Source of the DNA: Terrisporobacter mayombei
Lineage (GTDB): Bacteria > Bacillota > Clostridia > Peptostreptococcales > Peptostreptococcaceae
Direction of reading: 5' to 3'
NCBI RefSeq assembly: GCF_014333445.1
Contig: NZ_JACRYU010000014.1
Coordinates: forward strand, 62,001 to 126,000
Length of the DNA stretch: 64,000 bases
Part shown: positions 36,401 through 45,021 of the stretch, in pieces
Position numbering within the stretch: the first letter of the stretch is position 1
How the letters are laid out: every line of letters begins with the position of its first letter
Made by a program: the position numbers and the translations under genes
Notes under the pieces: generated by a model
Databases searched by the model: none
Seen by the model: only the letters and a program-made list of their open reading frames with translations
Told to the model about the DNA's origin: nothing

Positions 36401-36603
36401 TCAAGACCATCATTAGTTCCTATCCATATATAGCCTTTGCTATCTTGGTATATAGTTTCTACAGTAGATTGAGATAACCCATCTTCTATTGTTATATTTT
36501 TAAAATTATAATTTTCAACTATATTTGCATAGCTTGTATTAATATTTATACAAAAAAACATACAAGCCATAGCTAATACTTTTTTTATATGTTTATTTTT
36601 CAT
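33433..36603 (-). CDS. Propeller-type membrane sensor histidine kinase
   Basis: The 1056-residue protein has a signal peptide (MKNKHIKKVLAMACMFFCIN...), about 14 two-component-regulator propeller repeats (motif D-x-x-G-x-[IL]-W-[IV]-G-T, residues ~40-660), a Y_Y_Y domain (~695-760), one membrane segment (~775-795), a HisKA domain with the phospho-His in NLSHELRTPLN, and a HATPase domain (NLVSNAVKF, DNGIGI, GGSGLGL). Unlike many propeller sensors it has no receiver or AraC output domain, and no response regulator gene is near. Such sensors usually detect carbohydrates or polysaccharide fragments outside the cell. It lies inside the ssrA island. Confidence 0.9.
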   Translation of the reverse strand: MKNKHIKKVLAMACMFFCININTSYANIVENYNFKNITIEDGLSQSTVETIYQDSKGYIWIGTNDGLDRYNGYEFKYYKHDKDDKNSIPNNYIVDIIEDKKGYIWVSTINGLSRINTDTDEVKNYLSDKNNGNLSDNNLWQILYTTEGKFLVSSINGLNLYDEENDTFNRVLSKENELPSQYIYSVKEDSNGHIWVGTDKGLVELDKNLNLVKSYEDTIGESAVYNVYDDSKGNLWVCTLDNGLFRINLSDKSVKNYKNTSSEFSIMSNTVRDVINDSNGKLWVATDKGICAFDYKTDKFKKYNKKAYESNTLVDNMVFCLFKDRSGIMWLGTYKGVSIFNPDTKFLHYKSNPNDNDSINGDMIQGIYKDDDNLVWMGTGEQGINIMDGKSTKYINTENSNLLSNTIQDITGYKDNIFIGTNEGLSVLVKNGDDYTITNYTEEDGLPSNKIRSLFFDSKENLWIGTYKGLAILDSNNNLTDITYMLDDMGVSDKFIRAVFEDSKGNYYIGCFLDGGLIKINPKTKEYKVYRNIEGDKTSISSNCIRYINEDLNGNILVGTSYGLNILDTNKDRFESYTEKDGLINNIVYGVLVDDDNNIWMSTNGGISRLSTKKDVFENFTIIDGLQSNEFNGRSCFKASTGYMYFGGVNGFNVFNPSDINAFEVKPEIMIDDFEVNGINKKDISNTELKYSENNIKISFFTNDYRNTGAIQYYYKLNGEEWDTTKNNSILFVNLNPGKYELRVKAKSQQGVMSEEHVIKFTIEPPFWKSKLAICIYLLLIALAIIKNRHQVKKLDRLVSERTNDLRIEMEKNESLFKKVLNLEQNKNNYFVNLSHELRTPLNVLCGISQLIRNISKKEMFITHDKLSYYMDIMDRNTSRLLNLINNIMDNTKIENNSYVLNKEDIDIVYLVEETVIDMRDYIEEKGLEFIFDTDVEEKLINCDKSEIERCIINLVSNAVKFTPKGGLIEVIVNDLDDKVKISVKDNGIGISEENKRLIFDRFNQVVDKNAESKGGSGLGLTICKQLITLHGGDIYVESEVGVGSEFIIILPVSCD

Positions 36604-36694
36604 TATAATCCACCTTTATTTTTACAACAAACGACAAAATTCGACTTTTAATCATTGTTATACTATATTACCATACATTAATTTAAATTTGTTG

Positions 36695-37055
36695 TTAATT
36701 AGAATAATTTATTTGGAAATAAATAGATAATCTATTGTCAACATCATAAGTATTTTCTACTGTTACGTTTGTCATGCTATCTTTTTCCTCAGTTTAATTT
36801 CCGTTAGCATTATAAATATAAGTTTTATTCGATGTTTCTTTTCCATCTTTACTTTCTACAGATGATATAAGCTTATTTAGGTTATTATATTCATAACTAG
36901 TAATTGAGCCTTCTTTTATCATTTATGTCTTATTACCAACTTTATCATATTCATAAGTTACACTACTTTTCTTATTAGTTACATAAGTCTTTACAATTCT
37001 CCCTAAAACCCAATTTATAGATTTATAATTCTAGCTTTATTCAAAGTTATTACTA
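36695..37055 (-). pseudogene. Decayed YD-repeat (RHS-like) protein gene
   Basis: One frame reads SVTYEYDKVGNKT-stop-MIKEGSITSYEYNNLNKLISSV...NKTYIYNANGN-stop-TEEKDSMTNVTVENTYDVDNRLS. The tyrosine/aspartate repeats (Y-x-Y-D-x-x-G-N) are those of RHS/YD-repeat wall or secreted proteins. At least two nonsense codons interrupt it, and further ones occur upstream. Only about 120 codons remain, with no start. It is a remnant next to ssrA, inside the island's right edge. Confidence 0.75.
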
Positions 37056-37185
37056 TCAATATATTTGATTTAATATTGCTCAGTCAAGTTTGTATTAGAT
37101 AATAATATATTTTTTTAATAAAGTGATTATTACAATAATAAAAAAAATATTAAGCTACATTATTAACTCAAAATATAAATTAAAA

Positions 37186-37257
37186 TAAAAAAACTACTAA
37201 GTCATAAACTTAGTAGTTCCTTTTTCCTCTTTTCGAGGGTTTGAATGGTGGAGATGA
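37186..37257 (-). other. ssrA terminator and right attachment site (att copy A)
   Basis: The stem ACTACTAAG / CTTAGTAGT (37193-37217) with a downstream T-run on the minus strand terminates ssrA. Positions 37226-37257 are the 32-bp repeat shared exactly with 17141-17172, and its last 12 bases are the ssrA 3' end. Confidence 0.85.
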
Positions 37258-37595
37258 GGGGAGTCGAACCCCTGTCCGTAAGCTTTTTCCTCGTTGCGTC
37301 TACGTGTGTAGTCATCTGTTTTAGAATTTCACCGCAGATAGCGTCCAGTGACAAACTCTATCCTTGGCCAGCCCCAGTTAATCCGCTTTTAGTCGAGACA
37401 TCCTAAAAGTAGTTCCCTGCATGAATGATGTCCAGGCCTAGCCGGCAGGAGGGCTAGGCGGGACAAGCAGCAATTAAGCTGCTAAAGCGTAATTATCGTT
37501 TGCGTTTATTTTAAGTTCCCCAGTTTTTACGTGACCCAGAGTAACACGACACGCTGCCCCAAGTTCCGAACCCACGTCGAAACCTTTACACCCCC
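37246..37595 (-). ncRNA. ssrA: tmRNA (ssrA)
   Basis: The ~350-nt transfer-messenger RNA rescues stalled ribosomes together with SmpB. Its 5' end starts GGGGGTGTAAAGG and pairs with the 3' CATCTCC-ACCA to form the 7-bp acceptor stem (with two G-U). The T-arm GGACAGGGGTTCGACTCCCC is present. The tag reading frame at 37503-37474 encodes A-N-D-N-Y-A-L-A-A then TAA. The mature 3' end is the integration site of the adjacent island; the gene remains intact because the island restored the sequence. Confidence 0.95.
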
Positions 37596-37799
37596 ATGGA
37601 TGTTTAAAGTCATTGAGACTGCTTGTATATCGCAAACTTTTTTCTTCACCAAATCATATTAAGTTTTTATTTTTATATCTAAAAGGTTGTGTCAAAATTG
37701 GTATACCCTTTATTATCCTGTATTAATTCTTTGACTTTCTGTATATATAATATATTACTTTTTTGATCTAAATGCAACTAAATTAATTTGCTAATATAA

Positions 37800-38258
37800 T
37801 TAATATTTTCCAGTCATCTCTCTCTCTATTCTTCTTTGTGCATCCTTTTTAGCTAAGTCTTGACGTTTGTCATAAAGTTTTTTACCTTTTGCAAGTCCTA
37901 GTTCAAGTTTTACCTTACCATTTTTAAGATACATTCTCAGAGGAACTAAAGAATAACCTTTTATAGTAGTAGCCCCTATTAGTTTTCTGATTTCATATTT
38001 ATGAAGTAATAATTTTCTTGTGCGCAGAGGATCTTCTTTGTAAAAGCTGTTTCCTTGCTCGTATGGACTTATATGAACTTGTTTTAAGAAAACTTCAGAA
38101 TTATCTACAGACGCATAACCTTCTTTTAAGTTAACTCTACCTGCTCTTATTGATTTTACTTCAGTTCCTTTTAATTCTATTCCACATTCATATGTGTCTT
38201 CTATGAAATATTCATGTCTAGCTTTTTTATTTGTAGCTAATGTTTTTTCTCCTGCCAT
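37800..38258 (-). CDS. smpB: SsrA-binding protein SmpB
   Basis: This 152-residue tmRNA partner has the conserved start [19 protein letters not shown], the [19 protein letters not shown] core and the basic C-terminal tail [23 protein letters not shown] that enters the empty mRNA channel. It lies upstream of ssrA, 204 bases away, in the same orientation as is usual in clostridia. Confidence 0.97.
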   Translation of the reverse strand: MAGEKTLATNKKARHEYFIEDTYECGIELKGTEVKSIRAGRVNLKEGYASVDNSEVFLKQVHISPYEQGNSFYKEDPLRTRKLLLHKYEIRKLIGATTIKGYSLVPLRMYLKNGKVKLELGLAKGKKLYDKRQDLAKKDAQRRIEREMTGKY

Positions 38259-38621
38259 ACTCTCACCTTCTTTATTATTATTTCATTATAACAAGCATTA
38301 GTATACCATATACTTTAATAAATCTCAATATTATTGGTAAATATCGTTAATGAATATGAAAAATATATCACATCAAAATCTGTATCAACAATCTTATTCT
38401 GTCCATTATTTTTTAAAATAAAACTGTAATTATATTCTATATAATTTTAGATTATTTATACTCATTATTAATATCTAAAATTCGTTTCTTTATACTTTAA
38501 AATTACTTATTTAATACAATTATCATAAAAATAGTTCATACTAAATATAATTTTTAATTGTAACATAATCCTTGTATTTACAATATATTGTTAATACAAA
38601 TATAAAAATAGGGGGTCATCT
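38259..38621. other. AT-rich divergent intergenic region
   Basis: I see no gene. It separates the minus-strand smpB from the plus-strand YtaF-like gene and presumably holds their promoters, none of which is a clear consensus match. A GGGGGT precedes the plus-strand ATG by 6 bases. Confidence 0.4.
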
Positions 38622-39272
38622 ATGTTTAGTTCATTATATTTATTACCAGCTCTAGATGCTATTTTACTTGTAAGTGCCCTTTCTATGGATGCATTCGTAG
38701 CAAGTTTTGCATATGGCTCAAGTAAAATCAAAATTCCCTTTAAATCAGCTATAATAATTAATATTGTCTGCTCTACTATTTTAGGTATAGCTCTTTTTAT
38801 GGGCAGTATTATAAGTAACTTTATTCAACCTGCTTTTACTACAAGTATTTGTGTTACTATACTTTTAATGTTAGGCCTGGCTAAATTATTTAACAGTACG
38901 TTAAAATCGTTACTAAATAAAAATTGTAATTACTCTCGAGATTTATCATTTAAACTTTTTGACTTTAATTTTTTTCTTAGAGTTTGTTTAGATAGTACTG
39001 AGGCAGATGTAGATCATTCATTGGAACTTTCCTCCAAAGAATCTTTTTCTTTGGCAGTAGCTCTTTCTCTAGATGGCTTAGCTGCCGGGTTTAGTACAGG
39101 TTTAATATCAGTTAACATTACTCAAATCATACTTTTTTCTCTTATTATAAATATGATTGCTGTATTAGTCGGATGCTTTCTAGGAAATAAAGTAGCAGAG
39201 AAATCAGATTTGAATTTATCATGGTTGAGTGGAGCAACTCTTATTTTATTAGCTTTTTTAAAATTAAAATAA
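38622..39272 (+). CDS. ytaF: YtaF-like sporulation membrane protein (MntP family)
   Basis: This 216-residue integral membrane protein has six hydrophobic segments and two related halves. Each half carries an Asp-Ala/Gly motif (ALSMDAFVASFAYG near residue 22 and ALSLDGLAAGFSTG near 150) in the middle of a membrane helix, characteristic of the manganese efflux/YtaF group. The central loop (~95-135) is hydrophilic. The YtaF branch is known to be sporulation-associated in Bacillus. It stands alone and has its own terminator. Confidence 0.8.
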   Translation: MFSSLYLLPALDAILLVSALSMDAFVASFAYGSSKIKIPFKSAIIINIVCSTILGIALFMGSIISNFIQPAFTTSICVTILLMLGLAKLFNSTLKSLLNKNCNYSRDLSFKLFDFNFFLRVCLDSTEADVDHSLELSSKESFSLAVALSLDGLAAGFSTGLISVNITQIILFSLIINMIAVLVGCFLGNKVAEKSDLNLSWLSGATLILLAFLKLK

Positions 39273-39375
39273 ATATTGATAATATAAAAGTAGAATTATT
39301 TAAATATATTGAGATAAAAATGTATCTATATAAAATTAAATTTTTATTAAGTTTATTTTTTATATTTTTTACATT

Positions 39376-39423
39376 AAAAAGCATTAGATATTCCTAACCA
39401 AAAGAGGAATATCTAATGCTTTT
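39376..39423. terminator. Strong bidirectional terminator
   Basis: A perfect ~19-bp stem AAAAGCATTAGATATTCCT with its complement and a 9-base loop lies between convergent genes. Confidence 0.85.
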
Positions 39424-39458
39424 ATCAATAATTTGTATTATAATAGGCTATTTATTAA

Positions 39459-39680
39459 CTATATTTTAAATAATGTAGCTTTTTCTACTATTATATCCTT
39501 TATTCTATCATTTGCTGGACCTAATAATCCTCTTAAAGAAGTTAATGGTGTTGCATTTGGGAATGTTTTATTTACTTCCTCTATATAAGATTTATTTAAC
39601 TCAGTTCCAACATTTATTTTTTTCATACCATCTGATGCACAACGTTTCATATCCTCATCAGATACTCCTGTTCCACCATA
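39459..39680 (-). pseudogene. Class II aldolase, C-terminal fragment
   Basis: About 73 codons beginning YGGTGVSDEDMKRCASDGMKK, followed by INVGTELNKSYIE, match the C-terminal end of class II fructose-bisphosphate/tagatose-bisphosphate aldolases (GGTG substrate loop and KINVGTEL). The N-terminal ~200 residues with the zinc-binding His are absent. The fragment begins 5 bases behind the trxB-like stop codon. Confidence 0.7.
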
Positions 39681-39685
39681 AATTA

Positions 39686-40627
39686 TTAATTATTTTCCTC
39701 TATATACTTTTCACAAGAAGTCGCAGCTATAGCACCATCAGAGACTGCCGTAACTATTTGTCTAAGTAATTTAGATCTTAAATCACCTGCTGCATAAACT
39801 CCCTCCACATTAGTTTTCATATTTTCATCAGTTTTAATGTAATTATACTCATCTAATTCTACAGCACCTTTAAATAAATCTGTTGTAGGTATGAATCCAG
39901 CTAATACAAATAACCCAAATGCTCTATCACCTGAAGATAAATCATATCTGAATTTCTCATTAGTAACATTATTAAAATATTCTAAATAAGTTGGTTGATT
40001 TTCTCCACCAATTTCAGAAACCTCACAATTAAATTTAACTTCTATTTTTTCATTAGATAAAACTTTGTCTGCCATAGGTTTTGGGCAAGAGAATTTAGGC
40101 TTTCTTACAAAAATAGTAACTTTTCTAGCAAGCCTTGCCAAATATAAAGATTCTTCTGCTGCAGCATATCCACCACCAACTATAAACACATCTAAATCTC
40201 TATAAAATCCACCATCACATGTAGCACAGTAAGATACTCCCCTACCATAGAATTCATCTTCACCTTTAAATCCTACTTTTCTAGGATTTGCTCCTGTAGC
40301 AATTATTACTGATTTAGCCGAAAACTGTCCCTTTTGAGTATTTATAATTTTAATTTTATCTTCAAAGTTAACATATTCTATTTCTGTATACTCAAATTTC
40401 ACACCAAAACTTTCAGCTTGTTTTCTCATATTATCAACTAAACTTGGTCCATCAATTTCATTTATTCCTGGATAGTTTACTATTTCAAAAGTTGTTACTG
40501 CTTGTCCACCTAAATATTGTTTTTCTATTATTAAAGTATTTAATCCAGCTCTACCTGCATATAATCCAGCAGAAATTCCAGCTGGTCCACCACCAATTAT
40601 TATCACATCATATATCTCGTTCATCAT
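39686..40627 (-). CDS. trxB: Thioredoxin reductase-like NAD(P)H:flavin oxidoreductase
   Basis: This 313-residue flavoprotein has an N-terminal FAD motif IIIGGGPAGISAG (~9-21), the redox-active pair CATC (Cys134/Cys137), an NAD(P) motif VGGGYAAAEE, and the C-terminal FAD contact VEGVYAAGDLR. The GGG-Y version of the NADPH motif differs from the standard GGGDSAxEE. The enzyme would reduce thioredoxin or a similar dithiol protein using NAD(P)H. RBS AGGAG precedes a double Met start. A truncated aldolase follows immediately. Confidence 0.88.
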   Translation of the reverse strand: MMNEIYDVIIIGGGPAGISAGLYAGRAGLNTLIIEKQYLGGQAVTTFEIVNYPGINEIDGPSLVDNMRKQAESFGVKFEYTEIEYVNFEDKIKIINTQKGQFSAKSVIIATGANPRKVGFKGEDEFYGRGVSYCATCDGGFYRDLDVFIVGGGYAAAEESLYLARLARKVTIFVRKPKFSCPKPMADKVLSNEKIEVKFNCEVSEIGGENQPTYLEYFNNVTNEKFRYDLSSGDRAFGLFVLAGFIPTTDLFKGAVELDEYNYIKTDENMKTNVEGVYAAGDLRSKLLRQIVTAVSDGAIAATSCEKYIEENN

Positions 40628-40758
40628 AGTCTCTCCTATTATGTCATTTTCTAATTTAATACCAAAGTAAAAATCTTTTAAATATAATATTTAAATAATT
40701 TATCTAGATGATTGTGTCAAATTTTCCTAATAATATAAACATTTTGCTGTTGGATACT

Positions 40759-40790
40759 AAAAAAGTGTAGCTAATCAAACTACACTTCAT
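40759..40790 (-). terminator. Terminator of selO
   Basis: AAGTGTAG / CTACACTT stem with T-rich end, just behind the selO stop. Confidence 0.7.
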
Positions 40791-40795
40791 ATTTT

Positions 40796-42268
40796 TTATG
40801 TTCCACAGAAAGTTCTATAAGGTTGCGATGAAGGTTTTGGTAAGTCTGAGTATTCTTCTTGTTCTTTTGAATATTCAAATGGATTTCTAAGAACATGAAG
40901 AAGTTTTAACATTACATCATAATTTCCTTCATCTGCTGCTTCGATTGCTTCTTCCACCCTATGATTTCTTGGAATTACTGCAGGGTTAGAATTTTTCATC
41001 AATTCATAAGCTTCTTCTATAGACTCTTCTTGTCTTTCTAATCTTTCTTGCCATGATTTATGCCAGTTTGTAAATTCTGCAGTTGCAAACATTCCACTAT
41101 GCATATTTTTTCTAGTAGTTAATGAAGCAAAAGTATTAGTATAATCTTCACCATATTTTTGCATCATACTTAGTAAATCTTCTACTATAGCTTTATCTAG
41201 TGCTTCTTTATTAAAAATACCTAATTTAGATTTCATTATTGATAGCCAGTTTTCAACAAATATATCTGAAAAACTTGATATAGCATCTTGAGCTACCCTT
41301 ACAGCTTCTTCTTGATTTTCATTAATTAATGGTAACAATGTTTCTGCAAATCTACATAAATTCCATTCTGCCATTATAGGTTGGTTTTTATATGCATATC
41401 TACCATTTCTATCAATAGAACTAAATACTGTATTTGGATCATATTTATCCATAAAAGCACAAGGTCCGTAGTCAATAGTTTCTCCACTAATAGTCATATT
41501 ATCAGTATTCATCACACCGTGTATAAACCCAACTGATTGCCACTTAGCAACTAAACTAGCATGAGCATTTATTACTTCTTTTAGGAAATTCAAATATTTA
41601 TTTTCATCATCTTGAATATGAGGATAATGTCTTTTAATTGAGTAATCAGCTAGCTCTCTTACTTTTTCAATACTTCCAAACTCTGTTGCATATTGGAATG
41701 TACCAAATCTAATATGACTAGCTCCTATACGAGTAAGTACAGCTCCTATTTTTGGCACTTCACGATATACACGAGTATCTGTTTTTACAACTGCTAAACT
41801 TCTTGTAGTAGGTATATTGAGACCATGCATTGCTTCACTTATTATATACTCACGAATCATAGGACCAAGTACGGCTCTACCATCTCCACCACGTGAATAT
41901 GGAGTTCTTCCTGAGCCTTTTAATTGAATATCAAATCTCTTACCATTAGGAGTTATTTGCTCTCCTATTAATAATGCTCTACCATCTCCAAGCATCGTAA
42001 AGTACCCAAATTGATGACCAGCATAAGCCTGAGCAATAAATGCTCCTCCTTCTACGACTCTATTTCCAGCTAATGTTTTGATACCTTCTTTAGTTTTAAG
42101 AGCTTCTACATTAAGACCTAGTTCTTTTGCTAAAGAATCATTAAATATAACTAGTTTAGGTGAATATACTGGATTTATATTAATTTTACTATAAAAAAAA
42201 TTAGGTAAATTTAAATAACTATTATCAAAATTCCATCCTACTTTTATATTTTCATCCTTATTAGTCAT
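40796..42268 (-). CDS. selO: SelO/YdiU family protein adenylyltransferase
   Basis: This 490-residue pseudokinase-fold AMPylase carries [45 protein letters not shown] and [20 protein letters not shown], the hallmarks of the SelO (UPF0061) family. It transfers AMP to target proteins in response to redox stress. The C-terminus ends TFCGT, where many relatives have selenocysteine; here the codon is plain Cys. The AGGAG lies 7 bases from the ATG. It is likely monocistronic. Confidence 0.92.
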   Translation of the reverse strand: MTNKDENIKVGWNFDNSYLNLPNFFYSKININPVYSPKLVIFNDSLAKELGLNVEALKTKEGIKTLAGNRVVEGGAFIAQAYAGHQFGYFTMLGDGRALLIGEQITPNGKRFDIQLKGSGRTPYSRGGDGRAVLGPMIREYIISEAMHGLNIPTTRSLAVVKTDTRVYREVPKIGAVLTRIGASHIRFGTFQYATEFGSIEKVRELADYSIKRHYPHIQDDENKYLNFLKEVINAHASLVAKWQSVGFIHGVMNTDNMTISGETIDYGPCAFMDKYDPNTVFSSIDRNGRYAYKNQPIMAEWNLCRFAETLLPLINENQEEAVRVAQDAISSFSDIFVENWLSIMKSKLGIFNKEALDKAIVEDLLSMMQKYGEDYTNTFASLTTRKNMHSGMFATAEFTNWHKSWQERLERQEESIEEAYELMKNSNPAVIPRNHRVEEAIEAADEGNYDVMLKLLHVLRNPFEYSKEQEEYSDLPKPSSQPYRTFCGT

Positions 42269-42625
42269 TTTTTCTCCTTTATATATAAATTTAAAAATCT
42301 TCTTATCTATCTTTAGATTGTGTAATTTAATTTAAATTATTTATACCCCTAAACAAGATTTTGAATAATATTACTTCCTTAATTTACAATAAAGAGAAAT
42401 AAAAATAAAACATTTATAAATTTACTTATTTTTGAATTTTTTCATTTTATCCACAAATCCATTAAATCCCAATTTAAATACTACCTCATATTTCCACAAT
42501 TTGTATTTATCTTGTTGAAAACTTAAACTAGAATATATGTGTACTTCTTCTATTAAATTAAAAAGGTATAGTACTCAATCACTATACCTTTTATCATTTT
42601 AAATATTATTAATTTACATATTAAA
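42269..42625. other. Intergenic stretch with a terminator
   Basis: It holds the terminator of rnr (AAAAAGGTATAGT / ACTATACCTTTTT, 42560-42593). The remainder is AT-rich; one open stretch on the minus strand (about 42577-42422) lacks a start codon. Confidence 0.5.
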
Positions 42626-44791
42626 TTACTCTGATTTTAAATCTTCTTCTATATCACTATCTTCCAACTTAGCAATTAGACTAAAGTCTATTTCTCTAAA
42701 GTCCACATTTACATTTTCAACTTTTATTCTTACAGTATCACCAATTCTAAAAGTTTTCTTAGTTCTCTCACCAATTATAGAATAAGTTTCTTGATTATAA
42801 ATATAATAATCATCTCTCATATGTGCAAGTCTTATAAGACCTTCCACAGTATTATCCAGCTCAACAAACATACCAAAAGAAGTCACACTTGATACAACTC
42901 CGTCAAACTCTTGACCTACTTTATCTGCCATATACATAGCTTTGTAAAAATCATGAACATCTCTTTCAGCAAGTTCTGCTGCTCTTTCTCTCTCTGATGA
43001 TTGAGTTGATGCATATTCAACTATATGAGCAAGTTGATCTTGTCTCTTATTATTTATTTTATTATTTAACTGCTCTTTTATTATTCTGTGAATTTGTAAG
43101 TCTGGATATCTTCTTATTGGAGAGGTAAAGTGGCAGTAGTATTTTGCCGCTAATCCAAAGTGACCTACACATTGTGGTGAATATTTTGCTTGTTTCATAG
43201 ATCGAAGCATGATTGTACTTATAGCTTCTTCTTCTTTAGTACCTTTTATTTTTTTGATTACACCTTGAATTTCTTTTGGATGAATTTCTTCCAAATCACC
43301 TTTTAAATGATATCCAAATGTAGCAATAAACTTACTTAGGTCTTCCATTTTTTCTCCTGATGGAGTTTCATGTATTCTATAAACGAAAGGTAACTGTAAC
43401 CAATAGAAATGTTCTGCCACAGTTTCATTAGCCACAAGCATGAACTCTTCTATCATTTTATTAGATATTCTTCTTTCATAAGGCTTAATATCAACAACTT
43501 CACCATTGCCATTTAATATTATTTTTGATTCTGGGAAATCGAAATCTATGGAACCTCTTCTTTCTCTTCTCTTCATTAAAATTCTCGCTAATTTTTCTGC
43601 ATTAACAAAGTCCTCAACTAAAGAAGCAAAAGTTTGTTTTAGCTTTTCGTCATCTTTTTCTAATATATCTGATACTTCTGTATAAGTCATTCTAGCCTTT
43701 GATCTTATAACACTTTCACATATATCAGATTTTACAACTTTACCATTAGAATCTATTTCCATAATACAAGATAAAGTAAGCTTATCTTCAAAAGGATTTA
43801 AAGAACATACACCATTAGAAAGCTGTTTTGGTAACATTGGTATAACTTTATCTACTAAATAAACTGAAGTAGCTCTTTTTAAAGCTTCTTTGTCTAATTT
43901 ATTTTTTTCTCTTACATAATGAGTTACATCTGCTATATGAACTCCTAATTTATAATTTCCATTGTCTAATACTTCTATTGATATAGCATCATCTAAGTCC
44001 TTAGCATCTTCTCCATCTATAGTAAATATATCTAAATCTCTAAAGTCTACTCTTCTAGCTATTTCTGCTTCTAAGTCTTGTTCAGCAACATAATTTGCCT
44101 CATCGATTACTTTTTTAGGGAATTCTTCTGGAAGTCCATGAGCTCTTACTATTGAGTCAATTTCTACTCCCCTTTCACCTTTTCGACCTAATACTTCTAC
44201 TATTTTACCTTCTGGTTTTCTGTTTTCTTGTGGCCAAACTGTAATTTCGCAGACTACTTTATCATCATTTTTTGCTCCAGAGAAATATCTCTTTGGTATA
44301 AATATATCTTGATTGAATTTCTTATCATCAGGCACAACAAAACCAAAACTCTTGTTCTCTTGGAATAAACCAACAACTCTAGTTACTTCTCTTTTTATTA
44401 TTTTAATTATTTTACCTTCCGCTCTTCTCTCATCAGTAGCAGGTGTTACTATTTCTGCCATTACTCTATCATTATGAAGAGCTCCATTAATATCGCTAGC
44501 TGGAATAAATAAATCTTGAGTGAATTCTTCATCTGACTCAACAAATCCAAATCCTTTTCTATGAGATACAAATTTTCCAACAAATAATCCCATTGTATTT
44601 GGAGACATGATTCTACCTTTTTTAGTTCTAACTATGTAGCCATCTTCTTCTAATTCATCTAAAAAGTTATAAAACATTGGCATTTCTGCTGGATGTATAT
44701 TAAATATTTGACCTAATTCTTCTTTTTTTAGAGGACTGTAATGTTTATCATTGATTAACCCAAGTAATTGTTCTCTTAATTGCTCTGTCAT
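42626..44791 (-). CDS. rnr: Ribonuclease R
   Basis: This 721-residue processive 3'-5' exoribonuclease degrades structured RNA and acts with SmpB-tmRNA on faulty mRNAs. It has an N-terminal winged helix (MTEQLREQLLGLI...), two cold-shock OB domains (~65-215), the RNB catalytic domain with DFRDLDIFTIDGEDAKDLDD and Asp cluster, and a C-terminal S1 domain (GQEFDGVVSSVTSFGMFVEL). I choose the start at 44791 with AGGAGG 7 bases ahead; an upstream ATG at 44824 lacks a ribosome binding site. It stands upstream of smpB/ssrA in the same strand. Confidence 0.95.
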   Translation of the reverse strand: MTEQLREQLLGLINDKHYSPLKKEELGQIFNIHPAEMPMFYNFLDELEEDGYIVRTKKGRIMSPNTMGLFVGKFVSHRKGFGFVESDEEFTQDLFIPASDINGALHNDRVMAEIVTPATDERRAEGKIIKIIKREVTRVVGLFQENKSFGFVVPDDKKFNQDIFIPKRYFSGAKNDDKVVCEITVWPQENRKPEGKIVEVLGRKGERGVEIDSIVRAHGLPEEFPKKVIDEANYVAEQDLEAEIARRVDFRDLDIFTIDGEDAKDLDDAISIEVLDNGNYKLGVHIADVTHYVREKNKLDKEALKRATSVYLVDKVIPMLPKQLSNGVCSLNPFEDKLTLSCIMEIDSNGKVVKSDICESVIRSKARMTYTEVSDILEKDDEKLKQTFASLVEDFVNAEKLARILMKRRERRGSIDFDFPESKIILNGNGEVVDIKPYERRISNKMIEEFMLVANETVAEHFYWLQLPFVYRIHETPSGEKMEDLSKFIATFGYHLKGDLEEIHPKEIQGVIKKIKGTKEEEAISTIMLRSMKQAKYSPQCVGHFGLAAKYYCHFTSPIRRYPDLQIHRIIKEQLNNKINNKRQDQLAHIVEYASTQSSERERAAELAERDVHDFYKAMYMADKVGQEFDGVVSSVTSFGMFVELDNTVEGLIRLAHMRDDYYIYNQETYSIIGERTKKTFRIGDTVRIKVENVNVDFREIDFSLIAKLEDSDIEEDLKSE

Positions 44792-45021
44792 ATAATACCT
44801 CCTATTTTTATTTATTATATCCATATTTATTAAATTATTAATATTATTTCCTAAGTTTAATCTAAGTTATTTCTTTATTTTAAAATAGTTATAATAATTT
44901 ATTTATACCACTTATTTTAACTAAAATATTACATTTTGTCTAATTATTGTATATTTGCTTTTTCAAATGTACTTATTTATAATTTATACTAACGTAAAAA
45001 ATAATTGGGGAGTGATATTTT

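Larger units (their letters stand above)
17141..37257. mobile_element. ~20-kb genomic island integrated at ssrA
   Basis: The segment is bounded by 32-bp perfect direct repeats of the ssrA 3' end. It contains a serine recombinase, phage-type replication genes (SF3 helicase, PolA), a Mor-like regulator, many small unknown genes and defence cargo. No terminase, capsid, tail, lysis, relaxase or T4SS genes are seen. I infer a phage satellite-like or plasmid-like integrative element. The right 3.9 kb (sensor kinase, decayed YD-repeat gene) may be older cargo. Confidence 0.75.

Noticed and set aside
17141..37257. Calling the island a complete prophage
   Set aside because: No terminase, portal, capsid, tail or lysis genes can be found.
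37732..37757. Promoter-like TTGACT...TATAAT on the plus strand near smpB
   Set aside because: The spacer is only about 9 bases, too short, and no plus-strand gene follows.
42422..42577. Minus-strand open frame of about 50 codons behind selO
   Set aside because: It has no start codon and no ribosome binding site, and nothing in it is recognisable.
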